Shown: in pieces, positions 1-7,393 of the stretch
Numbering within the stretch: position 1 is the stretch's first letter
Layout: the number at the start of each line of letters is the position of its first letter
From: Candidatus Limnocylindrales bacterium
Lineage (GTDB): Bacteria > Moduliflexota > Moduliflexia > Moduliflexales > JAUQPW01
DNA: 26,935 nt
Reading direction: 5' to 3'
Assembly (NCBI GenBank): GCA_035559535.1
Contig: DATMBG010000018.1
Span: forward strand, 1-26,935
The notes under the pieces: model-generated
Seen by the model: the letters and a program-made list of their open reading frames with translations, nothing else
What the model was told of the DNA's origin: nothing
Databases searched by the model: none
Translations under genes and position numbers: made by a program

Positions 1-2601
1 AGGAAAGGCTTGCTCGTTGCGATAAACATTGGCTTCTTGTTGGTAGACCAGGGTGAAGAAGGGAGCCGGTGGGGGGGTCCAGGGGGCCGTGACCAGATAT
101 TTGAGGTTAAGAAAGCTGAAGAATCGGTTCTCTACGTTGGGAACGTTATAACCTTCGAAATAACCAACATAGGGGCGGATGAGCTTCAAAGAAAAGTCAA
201 TATACCGGGCATTGAACAAGGCATTCAGGGAACCAATGTCATCCAGACCATAACCACTGGCCGTATTGGGATAGAAAAAGCCGTCCAATCCATAAATTCG
301 GAAAACCCCCGGATCTTGTTGAATAAATTTTATATACGGTGCGGGATCTGTAAAGAGGGATAAATCAGATCTTTTATAATGGGCTTTAGGGAGCCAGATG
401 AAAAGTTCTATGATTAAAAGAAGTCCCAGAAATGTAGCGAGGATTTTATGGGAGGGCAGAGAACCGAGGGTAGGGAATTTTAATCGATGGGCAAAAAGCC
501 GGGATAGAGGATCGGCCGACCATTTTCTACCCAGCAACCCGGTTCCCACTGTCGCAAGCAGGCAGAGGATGACAGGTGGAAGAATCTGTCGAACGGCATA
601 GTCCCCTTTATGCTGTTTGAGCAGATCAGGATAATAAAGTCCTAATAACAAGGCTAAAGAGGCAAGTCCTAAGAGAATCGAGAGGGTCAGATATCGGGTC
701 CGAATACGGCCATCTATAAGTTGTTGCAAAAACAAGCCTGCCAAAGCCGCTGTGGAAAACATAAACTCGCCAGGAAAATATCGGGTAAAAAAGCTGACCC
801 GAAAGGCCGGGAGGTTACCGATAAAATTATTAAAGGTCGTGGAGAGGTTATATCCTTTGACGAGGAAAAAGATGACCATTGTTGTGAAGAAAAGGGCCTT
901 TCCCCGGAAAGCAAATCCTTGAAGAAATAAAGTGGCGACCATGATGGCTACGACCATTCCCATATATCCCGGTAAATATTGCCAGTTTGCCCCATCCCAG
1001 GCGTCATTGATCGGTCCCCAGAAGTAAGGCACCCATAAGTCGAAGATATGGGAAAGGGGAGCTCCAAGAAGTCCCACACGATACTTGGCTTCATGGAGAC
1101 CCACATTACCTATTTTTACAAATTCCAAAAAGGGGAGAAGCATAATAGAAGAGAGGAGAAAGCCAAGGAGGATGGCTACTGTAAACCAGGTACAGGAAAC
1201 CAGGAATGAAAATCCTGGACTCTCTACCTTTGATTTCCGGCTTCTGATTTCTTGAATAATCCGGAACAGGTAATACATTGAACCGTAAAACAGGGCGAAA
1301 AAGGTGGACTCTGGATGCCCTCCCAGGATGATAAGTCCGACCAGAATGGCCACTAAAAGCAGGTTTTTTAACCTAAGGGTCTGCAGCAATCGCTCCGATA
1401 CGTATAAAAGACCCGGTAAAAGGACGACGGCATTGATATAAACCATATTGAGGTTAAGGATGAGATGCCCACAGAGCATAAAGGCCGATGCGCCGAAGAA
1501 GGCCGGGAGCTTTTGGAGGTTAAGGAATTTACGAAAGAAAGCATAAGACAGAACACCCGCAGAGAGAATTCGGAGGATCATAAAGGCATCCCAGGTTTTA
1601 GCGGTGGGATTTAGAAAGAGAGGTAAGTGAAAGGGAAAGAACACCCCGGTATGCATATCTGCATTTAAAGGAGATCCTGTGGCAGAATGGGGATTCCAAA
1701 GGGGAATCCAGCCGCTTTTATAGGTTTGAGAAGCCACTTTAATAAAAGGTTCATGTTGAAGGGCCGAGGCGGCCGGGTCGATCACATGATGGGGCTTAAG
1801 GGCTGTTCCACCGGTGAGCAGACTGTAATCCAGGAAGACGACATCGTAAAAAAACAAAATCAGCAGAAAACCCAATAGCAGCGTTATCCCTCCCAACTCA
1901 TAAAGAAAAGAACGGGCCAGGGTCTGGTGATAACTCTTTACAAATCGGGAAATCCATTTAAATGGATAAAGCCAGAATAAATATGCGGCCGTTCCCAGCC
2001 AGATAAATTTGATCAGGGTGACAAGCTGTGTGGCTATTCGATTGAGTTTATAATTCCGGTAGGTAACAGGTTGAGGGGTTAGAACATAGGAGGGTAAGCT
2101 TTCTAGAGGTTGATCCTGCCGGGCCCAAAAAAGGTCCATCCGATAATGGCCTCCGGCCTGAAAGTATCGAATTCGAATGGGATAAATTCCGGCCTCCAGA
2201 TAGATCTGACCCCTCACCTCTTCCAACCCGTGTTCACCACCGTTATCGACCACACGTTGGTCGTTGATAAACAAATCAGAGCCATCGTCGGAAGCCGTAG
2301 CAAAGGTATACAACCCGGGTCTCTCTATGGCAATAAATCCTTTCCATAGAATACTAAATCGATTTTCTGAGAACCGACTTCGTCGCTCTTTTAACTGCTC
2401 CGTCGAGATCTCCGGATCTAAGACCTCAAATTGGGGAGTTCCCTGCCACCTTGGATTAGCATAGTACTTCCCTTCCAGTCCATAAGGAATCCTAAACCGC
2501 CTCTCTAACCCATAAGCTCCAAGGGAGATAAGAATTAAACAAAGCAGATAGAACCCCAGTTCCTTTTTGGAGGGGAGAATTTTTAAAATCTTAACCTGCA
2601 T
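1..2601 (-). CDS. PA14-domain YfhO-like membrane protein, partial (C-terminus beyond left edge)
   Basis: An uninterrupted reading frame of 867 codons runs from the ATG at 2599-2601 to the left edge with no stop, so the gene is truncated by the window. Order seen: an N-terminal membrane segment (about residues 10-30), a PA14 domain starting at LEGKYYANPRWQG (about 38-160) with the sugar-binding-type turn ATASDDGSDLFI, then a long polytopic part with YfhO/GT-C hallmarks (IPLWNPHSATGSPLNADM, ILGGHPESTFFALFYG, LPAFRVSFFTRYFPGEF). It is a close paralog of the next gene upstream, 43 bp away, and is probably its co-transcribed partner. YfhO proteins are multi-membrane GT-C-type proteins implicated in moving sugars from lipid carriers to envelope polymers; the actual acceptor is unknown. 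The SD is weak (AAGGA is too far from the ATG). Family assignment is confident; substrate is not. Confidence 0.88.
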   Translation of the reverse strand, partial: MQVKILKILPSKKELGFYLLCLILISLGAYGLERRFRIPYGLEGKYYANPRWQGTPQFEVLDPEISTEQLKERRSRFSENRFSILWKGFIAIERPGLYTFATASDDGSDLFINDQRVVDNGGEHGLEEVRGQIYLEAGIYPIRIRYFQAGGHYRMDLFWARQDQPLESLPSYVLTPQPVTYRNYKLNRIATQLVTLIKFIWLGTAAYLFWLYPFKWISRFVKSYHQTLARSFLYELGGITLLLGFLLILFFYDVVFLDYSLLTGGTALKPHHVIDPAASALQHEPFIKVASQTYKSGWIPLWNPHSATGSPLNADMHTGVFFPFHLPLFLNPTAKTWDAFMILRILSAGVLSYAFFRKFLNLQKLPAFFGASAFMLCGHLILNLNMVYINAVVLLPGLLYVSERLLQTLRLKNLLLVAILVGLIILGGHPESTFFALFYGSMYYLFRIIQEIRSRKSKVESPGFSFLVSCTWFTVAILLGFLLSSIMLLPFLEFVKIGNVGLHEAKYRVGLLGAPLSHIFDLWVPYFWGPINDAWDGANWQYLPGYMGMVVAIMVATLFLQGFAFRGKALFFTTMVIFFLVKGYNLSTTFNNFIGNLPAFRVSFFTRYFPGEFMFSTAALAGLFLQQLIDGRIRTRYLTLSILLGLASLALLLGLYYPDLLKQHKGDYAVRQILPPVILCLLATVGTGLLGRKWSADPLSRLFAHRLKFPTLGSLPSHKILATFLGLLLIIELFIWLPKAHYKRSDLSLFTDPAPYIKFIQQDPGVFRIYGLDGFFYPNTASGYGLDDIGSLNALFNARYIDFSLKLIRPYVGYFEGYNVPNVENRFFSFLNLKYLVTAPWTPPPAPFFTLVYQQEANVYRNEQAFP

Positions 2602-2644
2602 ATTTGCTTACGAGTAGAAGTAATCCTTATCCCACCGGCTAATG

Positions 2645-5600
2645 CTATTCTAAGGAGGAAGTGTTGGTTTGCCTTACAAAACCAGCGATGAGGGTGGCTA
2701 TCACCGATCCTAATCCTGTAAGGGTCATCCACGCACCTATTTTATAGGAAGCAGGTAGGTAACGAAACTCTACCCGGTGATCTCCCTTTTCCAGAAAGAC
2801 CGCACGGAGAAAATAATCGGCCAGATAGATTTTTCTCTCCTGGCCATTTACATAAGCCTTCCAACCTGGGTAATAAGGGTCTGCCAGTACCAAAAATCCG
2901 GGTTGATCGAGTCGAGTTTTTAGGGTAATTCGCGTCGACTCGTATTGAAGAATCTCTACTGAGTCTTTAGCCTGTGAAGCGGGGAGGGTAAGCCTATTTT
3001 CTTGCCCCTCACCCCCTAGTTCCCCCTCTCCTGAAGCTTCAGGAGAGGGGGACAGGAGGTGAGGGGGTTCTTCTTCTAAAATAACCGTAGAGCGAAGATC
3101 AAAGCTGTCATCGGCCAGTCGATCCAGGATTTTTTCCTTATCCGGGAGGACCTGGGTTCGATGGGCGACAAAGGCCCGTGGAAAGGCGTTATTATTCTTG
3201 TAAATTTTGACCTCTCCCTCATAAATCTTGGTAAAGGAAGCATGGGAACTCAAGGAGTAGGTAGCAAATCCCAGGTCTCCTGGAATTGGCTTCCCATCCA
3301 CATAGGCCTGCCCATCGGGATAGATATCCCGTTCGTTGACCCAGATGGTAGGAACCTGACCCGATAGTCCTGTTGATCCGGATACTTCAAAGTAAAAAGA
3401 ACGTCCTTTGGAATTGGCAATGGGAGGGAAAGTAATCCAATAATAAGCCCCCCGGATCTGACTCATATCCATGGGGATTCTGTAAAGGTCTGTGGAAGCT
3501 TCCGGCGTTTCTTTAAGCTTAAAAACGGCTTCTCCCTGAAAGGTCTGGGGGAATCGAGAAAGAAAGATACGGATTGCGGTTAAACGATCTTCCCGGGCTG
3601 TGAAAGTTTGCCCAAAGGATCGACCTGGCGTCAATTCCCCACGACCGGTTAAGCCAAAAGTATAGGCATTGGAGAAGCTATCCAGATGATACTTAGGATC
3701 TTCTCCATCTGGAGCCGTGATGACATAGGTGAGATTGAGCAGGTCCCAGGTCCGACTCCCCAAATTCCGTGTTCCACCGTAAGGACTATATCCCGTAAAA
3801 AACCATCTGGATAAATTTTTATCGATCAGGCGCTCTGAAAACTCCTGGAACCGATGAATGACGAGTCCATTCACATAGCCGATATCGTTTAACTCATAGG
3901 CACTGGCTGTATTGGGATACAAATATCCGTCCAGACCATAAACCCGGAAAATGCCGGGATCGTTTTTGAGGAATCGGATATAGGGGGCTTCGACAAAGGG
4001 GTCGTATCGGTCATAATGGGTACGTGGTATCCACCAGAACAGTTCGATCCCCAGACCCAGGCAAAGCAACCCGGCCAGACTTCGCGGGGATAAAACACCC
4101 TTAAAGCTCAACCAGCCTGCGATTCCAAGCAGGAGGCAGAGGATGGCCGGGGGAATAACCTGCCAGAAGGCTTTTAAAGGAAAGTTGAAAAAAGTTAATT
4201 GAAAATGACCTGCTAAAAAAAAGGCCATAGATCCCAGTCCGACTACCGCCAGAAAAGCTAACCCGGCCAGCAATTTAGCGGAACTCTTCCCCTGCTCCAT
4301 CCGATAAATCTGGAATCCGGCCAGAGCGGCTATGGAAAATAGAAATTCCGGAGCAAAGTATCGGGTAAAGTAGCTCACCTTAAAAAAGGGAAGATTTCCT
4401 ACCATCTGGCTAAAAACAGGCGGAATGCCATAACCCTTCAAGATAAAAAACAGGGCCATCCCTGTGAAAAAGACCTGCCGCTTTGTAAAGGCAGTTTTTT
4501 CTAAAACGGCCATTAAGACCAACAGCAGGCCCATGATCCCTGCATAACCCGGCTGCATCTGCCAGTCTATTTCCCGAATAGAATCGTTGACAGGACCCCA
4601 AAAGTAAGGGATAACCAGTAAAACCATATCCCGTAAAGGCAGGTGGGTGGTTCCGATCTTAAACCCGGGATCATGGGGACCCAGGGGGGATAGCTTTACC
4701 AGCTCCAAAAATGGTAGAACCATGATGGCGGAAAGAACCAAGCCAAAGGCTACAGCGGCTACCCAGTAGAGGAGGGGGAGGAGGAAAGAGCAAAATGACA
4801 GGAGAAGGGAAGGGGTCCCGTTTTCCCTTCTGCCCATTTTTCCACTTACCCCTATTTCCATCCGCCCCTTTTCCCACCATCGGACCAGATAATAAACCGA
4901 AGCGTAGAACAGGGCGAAAAAGCTGGGCTCAGGGTGTCCACCCAGAATCAACAACCCAATCATCAAACCGGTAAAGCAGAGATTCCACCAGTTTCTCTGG
5001 CAGGCAAGCCTCTCTGTGAAATACAGAAGGCCTGGGAGAAGCATCGCTGCATGGATGAAGACAATGTTGATCTGCCAGATGAGGTGCCCACAAAACATAT
5101 ACCCGATGGCTCCGGCCAGAGAGCTTAACGGACTAAGCTCCAAAGACTTTCGGAAGAAGAAGTAACTTAAAAGACCGGCGATGAAAATCCGTAAGAGCAT
5201 GAATAAATCCCACATCCAGGCCCTGGGGTCCCAGTACAGGAGAAAACTCAAAGGAAAGAAAACCGCCGAGATCATATCGGCATTGAGAGGGATTCCGGTG
5301 GCCGCATGGGGATTCCAAAGGGGAATAATTCCCTTTTTATAGAGCAACGAAGTTAACCGGGTACTCGGTTCGTGGATTTGGGCAGAGGCCGCCGGATCGA
5401 TAACATGGATGGCAGAAGGTTGATGGCCTTTATAATTATAGGCCCCTACATTCATGGTCCCTGGAACCGAGTTGGTGGTCATCAAGGTTTTACCCTGAAA
5501 GACTATATCATAAAAGAACAGGAGAATCAAGAAGGTCAGTATGAGAATAACCAGAACGATTTCATAAAGAAAAGGATAGCCCCCTATGCCGGAGGAGGGT

Positions 5601-6256
5601 TTAAGATTTTTGATCCTTCGATACAGATAGATCCCTGCGAAATAAAGGAGTGTTCCCCACCAGATTCCTCTCAGCAGAATTCCCAGTTGGCCTAATCTTT
5701 GGCTTAGTTGATACTCGGAATAGGTTATGGCCCGGGGGGATAACACCCGAGAGGGAAGATTTTCTAAGGGCCGGGCTCCCAGCGCCCAGGAAAGATCCAT
5801 GCGGTAATACCCTCCCCCCTGAAAATATCGGACCTGGATGGGATAAACTCCTGCCTGCAGGTCAATCTGGCCTTTGACCTCCATCAATCCATGAAAACCC
5901 CCGTTGTCCACCACCAACTGATTATTTATATAAAGCCAGGAACCGTCATCTGAAGCGGTTGCGAAGGTATACTTTCCGGGCTTTTCTATAACCACAAACC
6001 CATTCCATTCCACACTGAATCGATTTTCTGAGAATTTCTTCCGTCGCTCCTTCAAAAGTTCAGTGGAAATTTCCGGATCCAGGGTGATAAATTTGGGACT
6101 CCCCTGCCAGTTCAAGTTTGCATAGTACTTTCCTTCTAATCCATGGGGAAGAGACCCTCGTTGTTCTAACAGATAACTTCCAACGGAGATAAAGAATAAG
6201 CCCACAAGATAGAGAATCTCAGGTTTTTTTAACAATACCTTTAACTGTAAGTGCAT
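2645..6256 (-). CDS. PA14-domain YfhO-like GT-C membrane protein
   Basis: This is a 1203-aa integral membrane protein. Residues 12-31 form a first membrane helix. Residues about 38-160 form a PA14 lectin-like beta domain (LEGKYYANLNWQG ... ATASDDGSWLYINNQLVVDNGG). Residues about 190-760 are hydrophobic helices with YfhO motifs (IPLWNPHAATGIPLNADM, ILGGHPEPSFFALFYA, PFFKVSYFTRYFAPEF). Residues about 860-1170 are an exported beta-rich tail (LADPYYPGWKAYVNGQ) before a last helix at about 1172-1193. YfhO-family proteins are thought to glycosylate envelope polymers outside the membrane, and PA14 domains often bind glycans, so PA14 may hold the acceptor; that is inference. The start overlaps the GT2 stop by 16 bp, implying translational coupling. 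Two repeat-like segments lie in frame (residues about 464-482 and 1062-1086), described separately. Confidence 0.9.
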   Translation of the reverse strand: MHLQLKVLLKKPEILYLVGLFFISVGSYLLEQRGSLPHGLEGKYYANLNWQGSPKFITLDPEISTELLKERRKKFSENRFSVEWNGFVVIEKPGKYTFATASDDGSWLYINNQLVVDNGGFHGLMEVKGQIDLQAGVYPIQVRYFQGGGYYRMDLSWALGARPLENLPSRVLSPRAITYSEYQLSQRLGQLGILLRGIWWGTLLYFAGIYLYRRIKNLKPSSGIGGYPFLYEIVLVILILTFLILLFFYDIVFQGKTLMTTNSVPGTMNVGAYNYKGHQPSAIHVIDPAASAQIHEPSTRLTSLLYKKGIIPLWNPHAATGIPLNADMISAVFFPLSFLLYWDPRAWMWDLFMLLRIFIAGLLSYFFFRKSLELSPLSSLAGAIGYMFCGHLIWQINIVFIHAAMLLPGLLYFTERLACQRNWWNLCFTGLMIGLLILGGHPEPSFFALFYASVYYLVRWWEKGRMEIGVSGKMGRRENGTPSLLLSFCSFLLPLLYWVAAVAFGLVLSAIMVLPFLELVKLSPLGPHDPGFKIGTTHLPLRDMVLLVIPYFWGPVNDSIREIDWQMQPGYAGIMGLLLVLMAVLEKTAFTKRQVFFTGMALFFILKGYGIPPVFSQMVGNLPFFKVSYFTRYFAPEFLFSIAALAGFQIYRMEQGKSSAKLLAGLAFLAVVGLGSMAFFLAGHFQLTFFNFPLKAFWQVIPPAILCLLLGIAGWLSFKGVLSPRSLAGLLCLGLGIELFWWIPRTHYDRYDPFVEAPYIRFLKNDPGIFRVYGLDGYLYPNTASAYELNDIGYVNGLVIHRFQEFSERLIDKNLSRWFFTGYSPYGGTRNLGSRTWDLLNLTYVITAPDGEDPKYHLDSFSNAYTFGLTGRGELTPGRSFGQTFTAREDRLTAIRIFLSRFPQTFQGEAVFKLKETPEASTDLYRIPMDMSQIRGAYYWITFPPIANSKGRSFYFEVSGSTGLSGQVPTIWVNERDIYPDGQAYVDGKPIPGDLGFATYSLSSHASFTKIYEGEVKIYKNNNAFPRAFVAHRTQVLPDKEKILDRLADDSFDLRSTVILEEEPPHLLSPSPEASGEGELGGEGQENRLTLPASQAKDSVEILQYESTRITLKTRLDQPGFLVLADPYYPGWKAYVNGQERKIYLADYFLRAVFLEKGDHRVEFRYLPASYKIGAWMTLTGLGSVIATLIAGFVRQTNTSSLE
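3005..3066. repeat. Palindromic repeat inside the PA14-YfhO coding sequence
   Basis: Positions 3021-3052 are a perfect 32-bp palindrome centred on GAAGCTTC. It is flanked by a second pair of arms, CCCCTCACC (3005-3013) and GGTGAGGGG (3058-3066). On the coding strand it reads as the Pro/Gly/Glu-rich stretch PHLLSPSPEASGEGELGGEG (residues about 1065-1084), unlike its surroundings. The composition (CTCACCCC...TCTCC...GGAGA...GGTGAGGG) matches the two intergenic palindromic elements at 19338 and 24816, although the terminal repeats of those copies are not visible here. It keeps the frame open. Confidence 0.8.
4803..4868. repeat. Low-complexity insertion-like segment in the PA14-YfhO gene
   Basis: The coding strand here is a purine-rich run built of GGAAAATGGGCAGAAGGGAA-like words, encoding KGRMEIGVSGKMGRRENGTP (residues about 463-482). 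A hairpin lies at one end (AGAAGGGAA at 4803-4811 with TTCCCTTCT at 4823-4831). The paralog has a different low-complexity stretch at the same loop (IRSRKSKVESPG, about 1210-1250). This suggests a tolerant extramembrane loop that has collected repeat DNA. Confidence 0.5.
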
Positions 6257-7074
6257 GGAAATTCAAATTGAGAAACGATCCGACGATACTTTTCAGCCTC
6301 CTCGGTTTTACCTCGCTTGATACAGCCCTGAATCAGGATACTGCATTTTTTTCTAAGCTCACCCAAAACCAGATCCCGTTGAGATTCGGTTAAGTTTCCC
6401 TCTTTTAGAAGTTTTTCCAATGCCTGAACCCGGAACCGATCATTTCCCCAATATCGATGGGAGAGTTGATCCGGGTGCCCTCCTCTTTTAATAATTAAAG
6501 GTCTTGGTATGAAATGAATGGGATAATCCTTAGTTATTCGTAACCATAGATCGTAATCCTCACAGACGGGTAAGGATTCATCAAACCCGCCAACCTGCTG
6601 GAGAAGTTCTCGTCTGATCAGGATGGAAGAAGGGCTGATAATGCAGAGAGGCAGGCATTTATCGAAGATCCATCCCGAGTACTTCTGATGTTTCTTCATG
6701 GGGTTAACCCGTTTTCCCCCACGAATCCATATTTCATCTGTATAGCAAGCCGGAATCTCAGGGTTTGCTTCCATCCAGGCCACCTGAATTTGAAGCTTGT
6801 GTCGGGTCCAGAGATCATCGGAATCCAGAAAAGCAATATACTCTCCCCGCGCGATCTGGATTCCTTTATTTCGAGCAGCACTCACTCCCCGGTTTTCCTG
6901 GTAAAGGTAGGTGAGCCCCCGATAGTCTTGAAGAATTTCCCGGGTAGAATCGGTCGAGCCGTCATCGACTACGATCAGCTCGAAATCTCGATAACTTTGA
7001 CTTAACACGGAATCTATGGCTTCTTTAAGAAAGGTTGCCCGGTTAAATGTCGGGATGATTACACTGACCCTCAT
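6241..7074 (-). CDS. Family 2 glycosyltransferase
   Basis: This is a 277-aa cytoplasmic glycosyltransferase of the GT-A fold, GT2 family. The N-terminus VSVIIPTFNRATFLKEAIDSVL is the nucleotide-binding start, VVDDGSTDST the first aspartate motif, ARNKG the usual mid motif and IAFLDSDDLW the metal-binding DXD-like motif. The second half (GGFDESLPVCEDYDLWLRI) holds the ED-Y-D-LW acceptor/catalytic segment. No membrane helices are apparent. It is the first gene of the minus-strand cluster and overlaps the PA14-YfhO gene by 16 bp. A plausible model is that it builds a lipid-linked sugar that the YfhO-like proteins use outside the membrane; the sugar is not predictable. The SD is weak (CAGG just before the ATG). 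Confidence 0.93.
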   Translation of the reverse strand: MRVSVIIPTFNRATFLKEAIDSVLSQSYRDFELIVVDDGSTDSTREILQDYRGLTYLYQENRGVSAARNKGIQIARGEYIAFLDSDDLWTRHKLQIQVAWMEANPEIPACYTDEIWIRGGKRVNPMKKHQKYSGWIFDKCLPLCIISPSSILIRRELLQQVGGFDESLPVCEDYDLWLRITKDYPIHFIPRPLIIKRGGHPDQLSHRYWGNDRFRVQALEKLLKEGNLTESQRDLVLGELRKKCSILIQGCIKRGKTEEAEKYRRIVSQFEFPCTYS

Positions 7075-7393
7075 CCTGAAAAAGGTATATCCAAAATTGG
7101 ACTTAGAATCAACTTAAATTTTAGGGTTTCTGGAAATTTTTATCTTTCCAAGGGGCAGGGATATATTGTACTCTTTTTCTCTTGACAGATAAGATGGGCT
7201 AAACTAGAGTTTATAGCAATAAAAGGAAAATAAAAATTCAATAAAAGTCGAAATTGAAACAGGAGGGCCTGTCTTCCCAAAGGGAACGGGTTTTCCACAT
7301 GGAGTGAACAGGTCTTGAAGGCTTTAAAAACTTTAAGGGTTGTGGTTAAGACCCGACCTGAGAAAGGCCGATATGGATAGGCTTTAAAACCTT
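7075..7393. other. Divergent intergenic region with leader of the HerA gene
   Basis: This region separates the minus-strand glycosylation cluster from the HerA-type gene. Its left part is A+T-rich with no clear promoter for the GT2 gene. The right part, from about 7217, would be a 5' leader of some 177 nt. It contains TTCCC/GGGAA around an AAA loop (near 7274-7287), an enclosing GGCCTGT/ACAGGTC pairing (near 7267 and 7311) and two copies of GGCTTTAAAA (near 7320 and 7380). No SD precedes the ATG at 7394. I recognise no known riboswitch. Confidence 0.4.
7182..7213 (+). promoter_or_regulatory. Sigma-70-type promoter for the HerA gene with overlapping palindrome
   Basis: A perfect -35 box TTGACA (7182-7187) is followed after 17 bp by the -10-like TAGAGT (7205-7210). 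The -10 lies inside the inverted repeat TAAACT-AG-AGTTTA (7200-7213), which could be an operator for a repressor that blocks polymerase. Predicted start is near 7217. Confidence 0.6.

Noticed and set aside
10-2464. Small plus-strand ORFs in the first 2.5 kb
   Set aside because: They lie opposite the continuous 867-codon PA14-YfhO frame, lack SD sites and show no family features.
7075-7110. TTGATT-N17-TATACC as a promoter for the GT2 gene
   Set aside because: The start site would fall within a few bases of the ATG, leaving no leader although a partial SD is present; too weak to call.
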